Assembly (NCBI RefSeq): GCF_003173755.1
Contig: NZ_CP029553.1
Location: forward strand, 3,496,001-3,560,000
Length of the DNA stretch: 64,000 nucleotides
Origin: Methylobacterium terrae
GTDB lineage: Bacteria > Pseudomonadota > Alphaproteobacteria > Rhizobiales > Beijerinckiaceae
Direction: 5' to 3'
Shown: positions 14,991 through 25,509 of the stretch, one piece after another
Layout: each line of letters opens with the position of its first letter
How positions within the stretch are numbered: the first letter of the stretch is position 1
Position numbers and translations under genes: made by a program
Notes under the pieces: generated by a model
The model's database searches: none
Told to the model about the DNA's origin: nothing
What the model saw: the letters and a program-made list of their open reading frames with translations, nothing else

Positions 14991-16226
14991 TCACAGCGCG
15001 TCGCCGAGGATCTCGGCGACCTGGGGGATGTCCTTGTCGCCGCGGCCCGACAGGTTGACGACCATCAGGTGGTCGCGCGGCAGGCTCGGGGCGAGTTCCT
15101 TGACCTTGGCGAGCGCGTGGGCGGGCTCGAGGGCCGGAATGATGCCCTCCATCAGCGAGCACAGCCGGAACGCCTCCAGGGTCTCGGTGTCGGTCGCCGA
15201 CAGGTAGGTGACGCGGCCCATCTCGTGCAGCCAGGCGTGCTCGGGGCCGATGCCCGGATAGTCGAGGCCGGCCGAGATCGAGTGCGCGTCGGCGATCTGG
15301 CCGTCGCCGTCCATCAGGAGGTAGGTGCGGTTGCCGTGCAGCACGCCCGGCTTGCCGCCGGTGAGCGAGGCGGCGTGCAGGCCGCTCGACACGCCGTGGC
15401 CCGCCGCCTCGACGCCGTAGATCGCCACCTCGCGGTCGTCGAGGAAGGGATGGAACAGCCCCATGGCGTTCGAGCCGCCGCCGATGCAGGCGACGAGGGA
15501 ATCGGGCAGGCGGCCCTCCTGCTCCAGCATCTGCGCCTTGGTCTCGATGCCGATGATCGACTGGAAGTCGCGCACCATCGCCGGGTAGGGATGCGGCCCC
15601 GCCACCGTGCCGATGCAGTAGAAGGTGTCGGCGACGTTGGTGACCCAGTCGCGCAGGGCCTCGTTCATCGCGTCCTTGAGGGTGCGGGTGCCGGATTCCA
15701 CCGGCACCACCTCGGCGCCGAGCATCTTCATCCGGAACACGTTCGGCTTCTGCCGCTCGACGTCGACCGCGCCCATGTAGACGACGCATTTGAGGCCGAA
15801 CCGGGCGCAGAGCGTCGCGGTGGCGACGCCGTGCTGGCCCGCTCCCGTCTCGGCGATGATCCGCGGCTTGCCCATGCGCCGGGCGAGCAGGATCTGGCCC
15901 AGCACGTTGTTCACCTTGTGCGAGCCGGTGTGGTTCAGCTCCTCGCGCTTGAAGTAGATCTTCGCGCCGCCGAGGTGCTCGGACAGCCGCTCGGCGAAGT
16001 AGAGCGGGCTCGGCCGGCCGACGTAATGGGTGAGGTAAGCGGTCATCTCGGCCTGGAAGGACGGATCGGCCTTCGCCTCGGCGTAGGCCTGCTCCAGGGC
16101 GAGGATGTTCGGCATCAGGGTCTCGGCCACGAAGCGGCCGCCGAAGATGCCGAAGCGGCCGCGCTCGTCGGGGCCGGTGCGGAACGAGTTCGGATTCTGG
16201 GGAACGGTCACGGCGGGGCTCTTCAA
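14991..16226 (-). CDS. trpB: Tryptophan synthase beta chain
   Basis: A 411-residue PLP enzyme joining indole and serine to make tryptophan. The Schiff-base lysine is Lys104 in HTGSHKVNN, and the phosphate-binding GGGSNA stretch and [15 protein letters not shown] segment are intact. Full length for the family. It follows trpF by 36 bp on the same strand. The alpha chain gene trpA, usually next, is absent; tRNA-Met and the mobile element come 106 bp after the stop, so the enzyme's partner must be encoded elsewhere. Confidence 0.98.
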   Translation of the reverse strand: MKSPAVTVPQNPNSFRTGPDERGRFGIFGGRFVAETLMPNILALEQAYAEAKADPSFQAEMTAYLTHYVGRPSPLYFAERLSEHLGGAKIYFKREELNHTGSHKVNNVLGQILLARRMGKPRIIAETGAGQHGVATATLCARFGLKCVVYMGAVDVERQKPNVFRMKMLGAEVVPVESGTRTLKDAMNEALRDWVTNVADTFYCIGTVAGPHPYPAMVRDFQSIIGIETKAQMLEQEGRLPDSLVACIGGGSNAMGLFHPFLDDREVAIYGVEAAGHGVSSGLHAASLTGGKPGVLHGNRTYLLMDGDGQIADAHSISAGLDYPGIGPEHAWLHEMGRVTYLSATDTETLEAFRLCSLMEGIIPALEPAHALAKVKELAPSLPRDHLMVVNLSGRGDKDIPQVAEILGDAL

Positions 16227-16262
16227 GTCTGGAAGGGGTGGCGGGATCCTCGTCGGCGGGGC

Positions 16263-17012
16263 TTACGCCCTTCGCGCCGCAGGGGCAATTTCGGGATCCG
16301 TCGCACCCGCGGCGGCGGCGGTTGTCGTGCCTGCGGCGGCTCTGGCCGCCGGCGCGGCGGCTCTGGCCGCCGCCACGAAGGCGGCGATGCGGTCGGGGTC
16401 CTTGACCCCGGGAGCGCTCTCGACGCCCGACGACACGTCGACCGCCTGCGCGGCGGTGACCGCCACGGCCTCGGCCACCGTCGCGAGCGTCAGGCCGCCG
16501 GAGAGCATGAACGGGCTGTCGCGGCCGGCGCCCGCGAGGAGGGACCAGTCGAAGGCGTGGCCGTTGCCGCCCGGCAGCACCGCGCCCGGGGCCGGCTTGG
16601 CGTCGTAGAGCAGCCGGTCGGCCAGCGCCGCGTAGCGCGCGGCGCCGGCGAGATCGTCGGCGGTCGCGATGCCGAGCGCCTTCATGATCGGACGCCCGGT
16701 GCGGGCACGCAGGGCCGCCACCCGCTCCGGGCTCTCGCGGCCGTGGAGCTGCAGCCAGTCCGGGTCCAGGGCCGCGACCACCGCGTCGACGAGGGCGTCG
16801 TCCGGATCGACCAGCAGGGCGACGCGCTCGGCACGGCCCCGCGCCTGCCGCGACAGGGCGGCGCCCAGGGTGAGGTCGACGTGGCGCGGGCTCCTGGGAA
16901 AGTGCACGAGGCCGATCTGATCGGCGCCTGCGGCGATGGCGGCCTCGAGCGTCTCGGGCGTGCCGAGGCCGCAGATCTTGACGAGGCAGGCGGTGGCGGG
17001 AGCGGGCGACAT
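16263..17012 (-). CDS. trpF: Phosphoribosylanthranilate isomerase
   Basis: A 249-residue TIM-barrel enzyme of tryptophan synthesis. The opening LVKICGLGTPE carries the catalytic Cys, 'LLYDAKP' the later catalytic Asp, and 'LSGGL' plus 'VDVSSGVESAPGVKD' the phosphate-binding loops. The ATG at 17012 is chosen because it gives the canonical short N-terminus; the reading frame continues upstream only as a shadow of the next gene. The last 35 residues (AAARAAAPAARAAAG...) are a low-complexity Ala-rich extension beyond the usual family length and vary freely in relatives. Confidence 0.96.
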   Translation of the reverse strand: MSPAPATACLVKICGLGTPETLEAAIAAGADQIGLVHFPRSPRHVDLTLGAALSRQARGRAERVALLVDPDDALVDAVVAALDPDWLQLHGRESPERVAALRARTGRPIMKALGIATADDLAGAARYAALADRLLYDAKPAPGAVLPGGNGHAFDWSLLAGAGRDSPFMLSGGLTLATVAEAVAVTAAQAVDVSSGVESAPGVKDPDRIAAFVAAARAAAPAARAAAGTTTAAAAGATDPEIAPAARRA

Positions 17013-17065
17013 CCGCCCTATATAAGCCGATCCGGCCGCGGCCGCACGTGCCGCGGCGGCGCGCG

Positions 17066-18007
17066 TCACGCCGGGTGCCGCGTCAGGCTCTCCCACACCG
17101 CGGCGGCGGCGGCGAGGTCCTCGATCGCGGCGCCGACCGACTTGAACACCGTGATCTCCCCGGGTGCCCGCCGCCCCGGCGCCTCGCCCCGGCACAGGGC
17201 GGCGAGATCGCCCGCCACCGCCTCGGGCGCGAGCGCACCGGCCTGGATCGCGACCGCCACGTCGCCGCCCTTCTTGAGGGCGTCGGGGGTATCGACGTAG
17301 ACCGGCCCGCGACGCAGGGCCTCGTCGTCGGCCTCGCGCATCGCGGGAGTGAAGGCGCCGACGAGGTCGAGATGGGTGCCGGGCCGCAGCCAGGCGCCCC
17401 GCACCAGGGGCTCGGTCGACAGGGTGGCGCAGGAGATCAGGTCCGCCTCCCCCACCGCCGCCGCGAGGTCGGTGACCGGGTAGGCATGGATGCCCTCCGC
17501 CGCGAGGGCAGCGGCGAGGCGCACCGCGCCCTCCGGGCGGCGGTTCCAGATCGCGACGTCGCGGATGGGACGGGCGGCGGCGTGCGCCCGCACCAGGTAG
17601 GGGGCGAGCGCGCCGGAGCCCACCATCACCATCCGGGCGGCGTCGGGCCGGGCGAGGTGGCGGGCGGCGAGCGCCGAGGCGGCGGCGGTGCGCCACAGGG
17701 TCAGGCGGGCGCCGTCGAGGAGCGCCAGCGGCCGGCCGTCGCGGCCGTCGCAGAGCAGCACCCCGCCCTGGATCGTGTCGAGGCCCCGGGCCGGGTTGCC
17801 GGGAAACAGCGTCAGGATCTTCACCCCGACGTAATCGGCGGTCCAGGCCGGCATCAGCAGCAGCGAGGCGCCGTCGGGCGCGGTCTCGATCGCGTGGTGA
17901 TGGCGGGTCGGCGCCGTCGCGCCGGCCCGGAAGGCGGCCGCGAGGGCGTCGGCCATCCGGGCGGGGTCGAGCGCGGCGTCGATCTCGACCTCGCCGATCA
18001 GCCGCAT
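17066..18007 (-). CDS. Ornithine cyclodeaminase / mu-crystallin family protein
   Basis: A 313-residue NAD(P)-binding protein of the ornithine cyclodeaminase-mu-crystallin superfamily. Typical blocks are 'VGVKILTLFPGNPARGLDTIQGGVLLCDGRDGRPLALLDGARLTLWRTAAASALAARHLARP', seen in parts across residues 60-120, a Rossmann loop 'MVMVGSGALAPYLVRAH', and 'VKSVGAAIEDL'-like 'FKSVGAAIEDLAAA' near the end. Members act on ornithine, alanine, proline analogues or ketimines, so the substrate cannot be named. It sits between lapA (2-bp gap) and trpF, where related genomes usually have trpF directly, so it may be an insertion into this operon. Confidence 0.9.
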   Translation of the reverse strand: MRLIGEVEIDAALDPARMADALAAAFRAGATAPTRHHHAIETAPDGASLLLMPAWTADYVGVKILTLFPGNPARGLDTIQGGVLLCDGRDGRPLALLDGARLTLWRTAAASALAARHLARPDAARMVMVGSGALAPYLVRAHAAARPIRDVAIWNRRPEGAVRLAAALAAEGIHAYPVTDLAAAVGEADLISCATLSTEPLVRGAWLRPGTHLDLVGAFTPAMREADDEALRRGPVYVDTPDALKKGGDVAVAIQAGALAPEAVAGDLAALCRGEAPGRRAPGEITVFKSVGAAIEDLAAAAAVWESLTRHPA

Positions 18008-18009
18008 GG

Positions 18010-18357
18010 TCAGGCGCGGCTGACCGGGGCCGGCAGCGCGGTGCGGCCCGGGGCGGCCGGGGCCGCCTGGCGCAGGCGCTCGGCCTCGTGGCGCAGCCGG
18101 GCGAGCTCGCGGCCCTTGGCGCGGCGGTCGCGGCGGGTGTCGCCCTGGCCGAGCCAGGAGCCGATGCCACCGACGACGATGCCGAGCGCCACCGCGGCGA
18201 AGATCAGGGCGTAGAGCGGCATCGGCATGCTGAAGGCCGGCGTCCCGTCCGAGAACGGATCGAAGGACAGCATCACCGGCTGGCGGTTCGCCACCGCCAG
18301 GAGCACGACCACGATCGCGATGGGCAGCAGGATCAGGCCCTTGAGGAAGCGGATCAT
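18010..18357 (-). CDS. LapA-domain (DUF1049) inner-membrane protein
   Basis: A 115-residue protein with two hydrophobic segments (about residues 5-24 and 50-72), separated by the family motif 'VANRQPVMLSFDPF', and a basic coiled-coil tail (RRDRRAKGRELARLRHEAERLRQ). LapA proteins assist lipopolysaccharide assembly regulation in gammaproteobacteria; the alphaproteobacterial role is not established. The ATG at 18357 is the conventional start; an upstream in-frame ATG would add a basic leader without a clear ribosome-binding site. Position after ihfB is conserved in rhizobia. Confidence 0.88.
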   Translation of the reverse strand: MIRFLKGLILLPIAIVVVLLAVANRQPVMLSFDPFSDGTPAFSMPMPLYALIFAAVALGIVVGGIGSWLGQGDTRRDRRAKGRELARLRHEAERLRQAAPAAPGRTALPAPVSRA

Positions 18358-18466
18358 CGGGAAAGCCGGTCTTTCGGGGATGCGGGAAGGGGTCGGGACC
18401 GCCGGGCGGGCCCTCGACGGCACAGTGTAACGCGCGGCGGCCGCGGGGCCAGGGCCGACGCGCGCG

Positions 18467-18793
18467 TCAGCTCACGGCGGCCTCGGCTCGGCTCGGCTCG
18501 TCGGCGCCGATCCCGGCGGCGTTCAGGCGCAGGCGCATCTCCTTGCCGGTCTTGAACACCGGGATCGCCTTCTCGGCCACCGCCACGGCGGCCCCGGTGC
18601 GCGGGTTGCGGCCGCGCCGCGCCTCCCGCCGCTTGACCGAGAAGGCGCCGAAGCCGCGCAGCTCGACCCGGTCGCCCCGCGCAAGCGCGTCGGCGATCGT
18701 GTCGAGGATGGCGTTGACGATGTTCTCGACGTCGCGCTGATACAGGTGCGGGTTCTGCTCGGCGATCTTGAGCACCAGCTCGGACTTGATCAT
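18467..18793 (-). CDS. ihfB: Integration host factor subunit beta
   Basis: A 108-residue DNA-bending protein of the HU/IHF family. The start [30 protein letters not shown] and the beta-arm tip GRNPRTG, whose Pro wedges into the minor groove, identify the IHF beta chain rather than HU. A 14-residue acidic tail follows the core. IHF shapes promoters and integration sites, so it may also serve the neighbouring element's integrase. It lies between sppA and lapA in the conserved rpsA-sppA-ihfB-lapA order. Confidence 0.96.
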   Translation of the reverse strand: MIKSELVLKIAEQNPHLYQRDVENIVNAILDTIADALARGDRVELRGFGAFSVKRREARRGRNPRTGAAVAVAEKAIPVFKTGKEMRLRLNAAGIGADEPSRAEAAVS

Positions 18794-18908
18794 GGGCGGT
18801 ACGGTCTCGAGTGAGGCGGGGCTGACCGGGCGGGACTGATCGGGCGTGAGGTGCCGGAAGCGGGGTGCCGGCAGACTCGCCGGAGCCTGCCGGGGGAGCG
18901 GGCGAGCC

Positions 18909-19865
18909 TTACGGGCGCCAGACCGCGAGCAGGCCGCCCCGGGTCAGGCTCGCCGTCTCGTCCCCGGCCTGCCGCAGCCGGGCGGCGAGGTCGTCGTAGC
19001 CGAGGAGCCCCGCGCCGGCGGCGGCGGCCGAGAACAGGCCGAAGCGGTTGTCCGAGCGCGGCTTCCAGTCCCGCACCGGCAGGTCCTTGGCCACGCCCTT
19101 CTCGCGCTCGAGCCAGGCGATGGCCTGGCGCTCGGAGCCGGTCTCGTCGATCAGCCCGAGGGGCACGCTCTGGCGGCCGCTGAACACCCGGCCGTCGGCC
19201 ACCGTCCTGATCTGGTCGGGGTTCATCTTCCGGCGCTCGGCCACCAGGTCCTTGAACCAGCCGTAGGTGTCGCCGACGATCGCCTGCAGGGCGGCGCGGG
19301 CCTCCGGCGGGGTCGGGTGGAAGCCGCTCGGCTCGGCCTTGAGCGGCGAGGACTTCACCTCGTCGACCTTGACCCCGACCTTGTCGAGGAGGCCGGACAC
19401 CTCCGGGTACTGGAACAGCACGCCGATCGAGCCGACGAGCGAGGTCTCGCGGGCGACGATGTGGTCGGCGGCGATCGCCGTGATGTAGGCGCCCGAGGCC
19501 GCGGTACCGTCGACGAAGGCGACGATCGGCTTCTTCTCGGCGAGCGCGCGGAGATTGCGGAAGAGCTCTTCCGAGCCGGTGGTGGTGCCGCCCGGCGAGT
19601 TGATCGAGACCACGACGCCCGAGACCGCGCTCGAATCGCCGACGCGCTTCATCAGCTCGCGCGTCTTCTCGCTGCCGGCGATGAAGCCGTCGATGCTGAT
19701 GCGGGCGATCTGCGGCGTGACGGCGGAGAGCCCCCTGCCCCCGGCCGCCCGCCAGCCGACGGCGCCGGCGGCGACGATCAGCGCCCCGACCCCGATCGCG
19801 CGCCAGACGGACAGCTTCCGGCGCAAGGATCGCCGGTCGAGGAGAAGTTCGGCATCGATGGCCAT
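18909..19865 (-). CDS. sppA: Signal peptide peptidase SppA (short, 36-kDa type)
   Basis: A 318-residue S49-family serine protease with one N-terminal membrane segment (about residues 20-42) that degrades cleaved signal peptides in the inner membrane. '[20 protein letters not shown]', the nucleophile Ser in GTAASGAYI and the general-base Lys in '[11 protein letters not shown]' are present. The ATG at 19865 is preferred: the longer frame adds 20 residues with no ribosome-binding support. Order with ihfB and rpsA is conserved in alphaproteobacteria. Confidence 0.95.
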   Translation of the reverse strand: MAIDAELLLDRRSLRRKLSVWRAIGVGALIVAAGAVGWRAAGGRGLSAVTPQIARISIDGFIAGSEKTRELMKRVGDSSAVSGVVVSINSPGGTTTGSEELFRNLRALAEKKPIVAFVDGTAASGAYITAIAADHIVARETSLVGSIGVLFQYPEVSGLLDKVGVKVDEVKSSPLKAEPSGFHPTPPEARAALQAIVGDTYGWFKDLVAERRKMNPDQIRTVADGRVFSGRQSVPLGLIDETGSERQAIAWLEREKGVAKDLPVRDWKPRSDNRFGLFSAAAAGAGLLGYDDLAARLRQAGDETASLTRGGLLAVWRP

Positions 19866-20035
19866 GCGGCGCCCGTATCCTGGTCTGACTCCCGAGGCGC
19901 CTCCGTCGCAGGCCGCGGCCTGCAAGTCATTGGCGCATCTCGCTCCCGGGGTGTTCTACCCCCGGCCGTCGCGCAGCGGCAAGACCGGTTTTGCGGGCAT
20001 CCCTCCCCCCGATCGCGGTAATTCGGACATGGGAA

Positions 20036-20065
20036 CGCCCGCGCGGGGGATCCCCCGCGCGGGCG
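20036..20065. repeat. Perfect 30-bp GC palindrome
   Basis: CGCCCGCGCGGGGGA followed by its exact reverse complement, without a loop, lies between sppA and the end of rpsA. A cruciform or bidirectional terminator after rpsA is plausible, but no T-run follows on either strand. It sits 62 bp beyond the rpsA stop. Confidence 0.7.
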
Positions 20066-20127
20066 CTCGGTCGTCGTCGGGGTGCCCGGGCCGGCAGGCC
20101 CGGGCGGATCCCTTACGTCTCGTCGCC

Positions 20128-21840
20128 TTACTTCTTGTCGCCCTGGCGGGCCTTGAGGGCCGCGCCGAGGATGTCGCCGAGCGAGGCGCCCGAATCGGCC
20201 GAACCGTACTGGGCGATCGCCTCCTTCTCCTCGGCCATCTCGAGGGCCTTGATGGAGAGCTGGACGCGGCGGGCCTTGCGGTCGAACTGCGTCACGCGGG
20301 CGTCGAGCTTCTCGCCGGCGGCGAAGCGCTCGGGGCGCTGGTCGTTGCGCTCGCGGGCGAGGTCGGCGCGGCGGATGAAGGCCTGGAGATCGGAATCGAC
20401 GATCTTGACCTCGATGCCCGAATCCTTGACCTCGAGCACCTCGCAGGTGACGACCTGGTTCTTGCGGATGCCGTCACCGGCATCGGCGAAGGGGTCGCCG
20501 GCGAGCTGCTTGATGCCGAGCGAGATGCGCTCCTTCTCGACGTCGACGTCGAGAACCTGAGCGCGCACCACGTCGCCCTTCTTGAACTCGTCGATGACCT
20601 GCTCGCCCGGACGGTTCCAGTCGAGGTCCGAGAGGTGGACCATGCCGTCGACGTCGCCCTCGAGGCCGATGAACAGACCGAACTCGGTCTTGTTCTTGAC
20701 CTCGCCCTCGACCTCGGTGCCCGGCGGGTGCTTCTCGGAGAAGGCCTCCCAGGGGTTCTGCAGGGTCTGCTTCAGGCCGAGCGAGATGCGGCGCTTGACC
20801 GGATCGACCTCCAGGATCTGAACCTCGACCTCCTGGGAGGTGGAGACGATCTTGCCCGGATGGACGTTCTTCTTGGTCCAGCTCATCTCCGAGACGTGGA
20901 TCAAGCCCTCGATCCCCGGCTCCAGCTCCACGAAGGCGCCGTAATCGGTGATGTTGGTCACGCGGCCCTTGAGCTTGGCGTCGACCGGGTAGCGGGCGGC
21001 GATGCCCTCCCACGGATCGGCGAGCAGCTGCTTGATGCCGAGCGAGATGCGGTGCGTCTCGTGGTTGATCTTGATGATCTTGACCTTGACGGTCTGGCCG
21101 ATGTTGACCACCTCGGACGGGTGGTTGACGCGGCGCCACGCCATGTCGGTGACGTGCAGCAGGCCGTCGATGCCGCCGAGGTCGACGAACGCACCGTACT
21201 CGGTGATGTTCTTGACCACGCCGTCGATGACCTGACCCTCTTCGAGGTTGGCCACCAGCTCGGAGCGCTGCTCGGCCCGGCTCTCCTCGAGCACGGTGCG
21301 GCGCGACACCACGATGTTGCCGCGGCGGCGATCCATCTTGAGGATCTGGAACGGCTGCGGCGTGCCCATCAGCGGGGTGACGTCGCGGACCGGACGGATG
21401 TCGACTTGGCTGCGCGGCAGGAACGCCACGGCGCCGTCGAGGTCGACGGTGTAGCCGCCCTTGACCTGGTTGAAGATCGTGCCGGAGACGCGCTCGTTGT
21501 TCTCGAACGCCTTCTCGAGCTTGACCCAGCTCTCCTCGCGGCGGGCCTTGTCGCGCGAGATGACGGCTTCGCCCAGGGCGTTCTCGATGCGGTCGACATA
21601 GACCTCGACCTCGTCGCCGACGGCGATCGGCTGGTCACGGCCGGGGCCCGTGAACTCCTTGAGGGCGACGCGGCCCTCGGTCTTGGCCCCGATGTCGATG
21701 ACGGCGACGTCCTTCTCGATCGCCACCACCCGGCCCTTGACCACGGAGCCTTCCGTGATCTCGTGCTCCCGGAACGACTCTTCCAGGAGGGCGGCGAAAT
21801 CCTCGCGGCTCGACGCGGCGCCTTGCAAACCTGCGGACAT
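20128..21840 (-). CDS. rpsA: 30S ribosomal protein S1
   Basis: A 570-residue RNA-binding ribosomal protein with six S1 repeats, recognisable by the recurring 'G-x-V-x-x-x-x-x-Y-G-A-F-V' and 'G-L-[IL]-H-[VI]-S' segments (for example [10 protein letters not shown] and [10 protein letters not shown]). It recruits mRNA to the 30S subunit. The start at 21840 gives the standard MSA...[13 protein letters not shown]-terminus. The C-terminus ([16 protein letters not shown]) is also typical. In many alphaproteobacteria cmk lies upstream; here the upstream DNA turns to the divergent iorAB operon instead. Confidence 0.98.
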   Translation of the reverse strand: MSAGLQGAASSREDFAALLEESFREHEITEGSVVKGRVVAIEKDVAVIDIGAKTEGRVALKEFTGPGRDQPIAVGDEVEVYVDRIENALGEAVISRDKARREESWVKLEKAFENNERVSGTIFNQVKGGYTVDLDGAVAFLPRSQVDIRPVRDVTPLMGTPQPFQILKMDRRRGNIVVSRRTVLEESRAEQRSELVANLEEGQVIDGVVKNITEYGAFVDLGGIDGLLHVTDMAWRRVNHPSEVVNIGQTVKVKIIKINHETHRISLGIKQLLADPWEGIAARYPVDAKLKGRVTNITDYGAFVELEPGIEGLIHVSEMSWTKKNVHPGKIVSTSQEVEVQILEVDPVKRRISLGLKQTLQNPWEAFSEKHPPGTEVEGEVKNKTEFGLFIGLEGDVDGMVHLSDLDWNRPGEQVIDEFKKGDVVRAQVLDVDVEKERISLGIKQLAGDPFADAGDGIRKNQVVTCEVLEVKDSGIEVKIVDSDLQAFIRRADLARERNDQRPERFAAGEKLDARVTQFDRKARRVQLSIKALEMAEEKEAIAQYGSADSGASLGDILGAALKARQGDKK

Positions 21841-22497
21841 TGATGCTCCTTTTCGTCCCGCCCTATCCGGGGGGACGGCGCCGGCGGCTCGTATCAACGG
21901 GCCGCTTCCGCCCGCCGGAGTCCCGAGACAGGCCCCTGGGGGCCTTCGGAACCGCCGCTCCCCGAAATGTGAAGGGGCGCGGGCCGGCGCATGATCGACG
22001 GGCGAAAACGTGTTTCTCCGGACGGTCCCGGCCGGAGCGCGGTGCGGAGGGCTCGTCGCCCTGCACGCGGCATCCCAGCATCGGACCACCGGAGGTTGGG
22101 CCGATACATGAAAACGGTCCGGCCGGCAAGGCGTTGTCGCCGTCGGGGCGCGGCGGGCCGCCCGCGGTTGCCGGTCTTTCCCACCCGCCCGTCTTGCCCA
22201 CGCCGTCTTGCCCATACGCGCATGTCCGGGTTACCCATCCGTAGCCTGAAACCATTCTCATGTGTTCGGGCACGGCGGACCGCGCTCCCGGGAGACGGGC
22301 CGTCCAAGCAAGCAAGACGGCACGCCGCGCGCGGCGTGGGGAGGAGGAACGAGGTGCGGGCCCGCGAGGGCCGCGGCGCCTGAGACTTGAGTGCAGGATC
22401 GACTGCAGGATCGACTGAACGAGGGGGAGGCCGGGCGTCGCGACCGGAATCGTGTCCGCGGGGTGCCCGAGCGACCTCCCGAAGCCGGAGGGCGACG
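21841..22497. other. Intergenic region between rpsA and iorA
   Basis: 657 bp without a convincing gene, despite long spurious ORFs on both strands that are only GC-driven. It must contain the divergent promoters of rpsA and iorA. Short direct repeats are visible: CGTCTTGCCCA twice around 22190-22215, and TGCAGGATCGACT twice at 22391-22418. The repeats may be regulatory sites for iorA; there is no evidence beyond their position. Confidence 0.6.
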
Positions 22498-22977
22498 ATG
22501 ATCAAGCTCAACGTGAACGGTGAGGAGCGCCGCTTCGACGGCGATCCCGAGATGCCGCTGCTCTGGTACCTGCGGGACGAGCTCGGCCTGACGGGCACCA
22601 AGTTCGGCTGCGGCGTCGCGGCCTGCGGCGCCTGCACCATCCATGTCGGCGGCACCGCGATGCGGGCCTGCCAGACCCCGGTCTCGGCCGCCGACGGCCA
22701 GCCGGTCGTGACGATCGAGGGCCTGTCGCCGGACGGCAACCACCCCGTCCAGGCCGCCTGGCGCGAGCTGAACGTGGCGCAGTGCGGCTACTGCCAGACC
22801 GGGCAGATCATGCAGGCGGCGGCCCTCCTCAAGGACACCCCGAAGCCGACCGACGCCGACATCGACTCGACGATGAGCGGCAACCTGTGCCGCTGCGGCA
22901 CCTATCCGCGCATCCGCGCCGCCATCAAGCAGGCGGCGGGGCTGACCCCGAAGGCCGGACAGGGAGATCGCCTGTGA
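22498..22977 (+). CDS. iorA: Molybdenum hydroxylase small subunit, [2Fe-2S] (IorA-like)
   Basis: A 159-residue electron-transfer subunit with two [2Fe-2S] clusters. The plant-type N-terminal cluster uses [13 protein letters not shown]...AC (about residues 38-59), and the helical C-terminal one uses CGYCQTGQ...CRCGTY. It passes electrons from the large subunit's molybdenum centre to an external acceptor. The ATG at 22498 follows 'CCGGAGGGCG', a good ribosome-binding site. It overlaps the large-subunit start (GTGA). The name reflects isoquinoline 1-oxidoreductase; the true aldehyde or N-heterocycle substrate is unknown. Confidence 0.88.
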   Translation: MIKLNVNGEERRFDGDPEMPLLWYLRDELGLTGTKFGCGVAACGACTIHVGGTAMRACQTPVSAADGQPVVTIEGLSPDGNHPVQAAWRELNVAQCGYCQTGQIMQAAALLKDTPKPTDADIDSTMSGNLCRCGTYPRIRAAIKQAAGLTPKAGQGDRL

Positions 22978-25316
22978 TTCACGACCTCTCCTCGCTCATC
23001 GCCGCCGCCCCGGCCGCGGAGCCGGATTCCGCCGTCACCAAGGCCTCGCCCGGCCAGCTCAGCCGGCGCGGCCTGCTCGCTGGCGCCGGCGCCCTCGTGC
23101 TCGCCCTGTCGATCAGGCCGAAGGGCGCGATCGCCGCCGAGAAGGGCTTCGGCGCCGACGGCATGCCGCATGGCTGGCGCGACGACCCGACCCTGTTCGT
23201 GGCGATCGCGCCCGACGGCACCGTGACGGTGACCTGCACCCGCGCCGAGATGGGCCAGGGCGTGCGCACCTCGGTGGCGCTCGTCATCGCCGACGAGCTC
23301 GACGCCGACTGGGGCAAGGTCAAGGTCGTCCAGGCCCACGGCGACGAGGAGCGCTTCGGCAACCAGGACACCGACGGCTCGCGCAGCTTGCGGCACTTCT
23401 TCATGCCCTTGCGCCGCGCCGGTGCCGCCGCCCGCGCGATGCTGGTCGAGGCCGCCGCCAAGCAGTGGGGCGTGCCGGCCTCCGAGGTCTCGGTCGAGAA
23501 CCACGCCCTCGTCCACGCCAAGTCCGGCCGCCGCACGGCTTTCGGCGACGTGGCGCAGGCGGCGGCCTCCGTGCCGGTGCCGGACCGCGGAACCGTCAAG
23601 CTCAAGGACCCGTCGGCCTTCCGCTACATCGGCAAGGGCCGCATCGGCCTCATCGACAATGTCGGCATCACCACCGGCAAGGCGCAGTACGGCCTCGACA
23701 CCCGCGTCGAGGGGATGCTCTACGCCGTGGTCGCCCGCCCGCCGGTCTTCGGCGGCAAGGTCAAGACCTTCGATGAAGCCGCGGCCCTGAAGGTGCCGGG
23801 CGTCGTCAAGGTCGTGACCATCGACCCCCCGGCCCCGCCCTACGAGTTCATGCCGACCGGCGGCGTCGCGGTCATCGCCCGCAACACCTGGGCGGCGATC
23901 AAGGGCCGCGAGGCGCTGAAACCCACCTTCGACGACGGCCCGAACGCGAGTTACGATTCGGACGCCTACCGGGCCACCCTGGAGGAAGCCGTGCGCAAGC
24001 CCGGCAAGGTGGTGCGCCAGGAGGGCGACGTCGACGCGGCGATGAAGAAGGCGGTGAAGCGCCTCGAGGCCGAGTACTACATCCCCCACCTCGTCCAGGC
24101 CCCGATGGAGCCGCCGGCCGCGACGGTCAGGATCGCCAAGGACGGCACGATCGAGGCGTGGGGCTGCGTGCAGTCGCCCCAGGCCGCCCGCGACCGGATC
24201 GCCAAGCGCCTCGGCGTCGATCCGAAGACCGTCACGGTCAACGTGACGCTGCTCGGCGGCGGCTTCGGCCGCAAGTCGAAGCCCGACTACTTCGTCGAGG
24301 CGGCGCTCTGCTCGAAGGCGATGGACGGCGCCCCGGTCAAGATGACCTGGACCCGCGAGGACGACCTCCACAACGGCTACTACCACACCGTCTCGGTGGA
24401 GCGGCTGGAAGCCGGCCTCGACGACAAGGGCATGCCGATCGCCTGGCTGCACCGCAGCGCGGCCCCGACCATCGGCTCGACCTTCGTCGCCGGCGCCAAG
24501 GAGCAGATCCCGATCGAGCTCGGGATGGGCCTCGTCAACGTGCCGTTCGCCATTCCCAACATGCGGATGGAGAACCCGCCCGCCGACGCGCACGTGCGCA
24601 TCGGCTGGTTCCGCTCGGTCTCGAACATCCCGCGGGCCTTCGCGGTGCAGTCGTTCCTCGCCGAGCTCGCCCACATGGCCGGCCGCGACCCGAAGGACTA
24701 CCTCCTCGACGTGATCGGCCCGGCCCGGATCATCGATCCGGTCAAGATGGGCGACGCCTGGAACTACGGCGAGGATCCCTCGCGCTATCCCTACGATACC
24801 GGGCGCCTGCGCAACGTGATCGAGGCGGTGGCGCAGGGCGCCGGCTGGGGCCGCAAGGTGGAGAAGGGCCGCGGCCTCGGCATCGCGGCGCATTACAGCT
24901 TCGTGACCTACACGGCGGCCGTCGCCGAGGTCGAGGTCAACGCGAAGGGCGAGGTCACTGTCCAGCGGGTCGACATCGCCATCGACTGCGGCCAGCAGGT
25001 CAACCCGGAGCGGGTGCGCTCGCAGCTCGAGGGCGCCGTGGTGATGGGCATGGGCCTCGCGCTCACCGCCCAGATCACCTTCAAGAACGGCCGCGCCGTC
25101 CAGGACAACTACGACACCTACGAGCTGACCCGGATCAACGAGGCGCCCAAGATCATCAACGTGCACCTCGTGCAGGGCGGGTCCTGGGACAAGCCGCTCG
25201 GCGGCGTCGGCGAGCCCGGCGTGCCGCCGGTGGCGCCCGCCATCGCCAACGCGATCTTCGCGGCGACCGGGCGGCGCATCCGCCAGCTGCCGATGCGCGA
25301 CAAGCTGAGCGCGTGA
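22974..25316 (+). CDS. iorB: Molybdenum hydroxylase large subunit (IorB-like), Tat-exported
   Basis: A 780-residue molybdopterin-cytosine-dinucleotide subunit. A twin-arginine signal ([17 protein letters not shown], residues about 29-45) targets the folded enzyme to the periplasm; the 28-residue N-region before it is usual for IorB/QaxB-type proteins. Active-site blocks include '[19 protein letters not shown]' and the catalytic-Glu stretch '[19 protein letters not shown]'. The GTG start overlaps the small subunit stop, so the two are co-translated. Subtype (isoquinoline, quinaldine or aldehyde oxidising) cannot be told. An electron acceptor cytochrome is not adjacent. Confidence 0.9.
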   Translation: MIHDLSSLIAAAPAAEPDSAVTKASPGQLSRRGLLAGAGALVLALSIRPKGAIAAEKGFGADGMPHGWRDDPTLFVAIAPDGTVTVTCTRAEMGQGVRTSVALVIADELDADWGKVKVVQAHGDEERFGNQDTDGSRSLRHFFMPLRRAGAAARAMLVEAAAKQWGVPASEVSVENHALVHAKSGRRTAFGDVAQAAASVPVPDRGTVKLKDPSAFRYIGKGRIGLIDNVGITTGKAQYGLDTRVEGMLYAVVARPPVFGGKVKTFDEAAALKVPGVVKVVTIDPPAPPYEFMPTGGVAVIARNTWAAIKGREALKPTFDDGPNASYDSDAYRATLEEAVRKPGKVVRQEGDVDAAMKKAVKRLEAEYYIPHLVQAPMEPPAATVRIAKDGTIEAWGCVQSPQAARDRIAKRLGVDPKTVTVNVTLLGGGFGRKSKPDYFVEAALCSKAMDGAPVKMTWTREDDLHNGYYHTVSVERLEAGLDDKGMPIAWLHRSAAPTIGSTFVAGAKEQIPIELGMGLVNVPFAIPNMRMENPPADAHVRIGWFRSVSNIPRAFAVQSFLAELAHMAGRDPKDYLLDVIGPARIIDPVKMGDAWNYGEDPSRYPYDTGRLRNVIEAVAQGAGWGRKVEKGRGLGIAAHYSFVTYTAAVAEVEVNAKGEVTVQRVDIAIDCGQQVNPERVRSQLEGAVVMGMGLALTAQITFKNGRAVQDNYDTYELTRINEAPKIINVHLVQGGSWDKPLGGVGEPGVPPVAPAIANAIFAATGRRIRQLPMRDKLSA

Positions 25317-25361
25317 GACGAGGACCCGCGGGGCTTCCATGCCCCGCGCGACGCGAGATCG

Positions 25362-25393
25362 GGGCCGCCTCCCGCCGGGGGCGGTCCTTTTTT
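25362..25393 (+). terminator. Rho-independent terminator after iorAB
   Basis: Stem GGGCCGCC / GGCGGTCC with one G-U pair and a 10-nt loop, followed by six Ts, 46 bp after the iorB stop. Confidence 0.85.
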
Positions 25394-25509
25394 CTGGTCC
25401 GTGTCCCGCTCGGCTGGAACCCCCGCCCCCGGGCCGGTGTTCGCGGACCGGAGCCCGTCGCGCCAAGGTTCGGGAACGGGCACGAATCAACGATAGGGAG
25501 AGGCACGCC

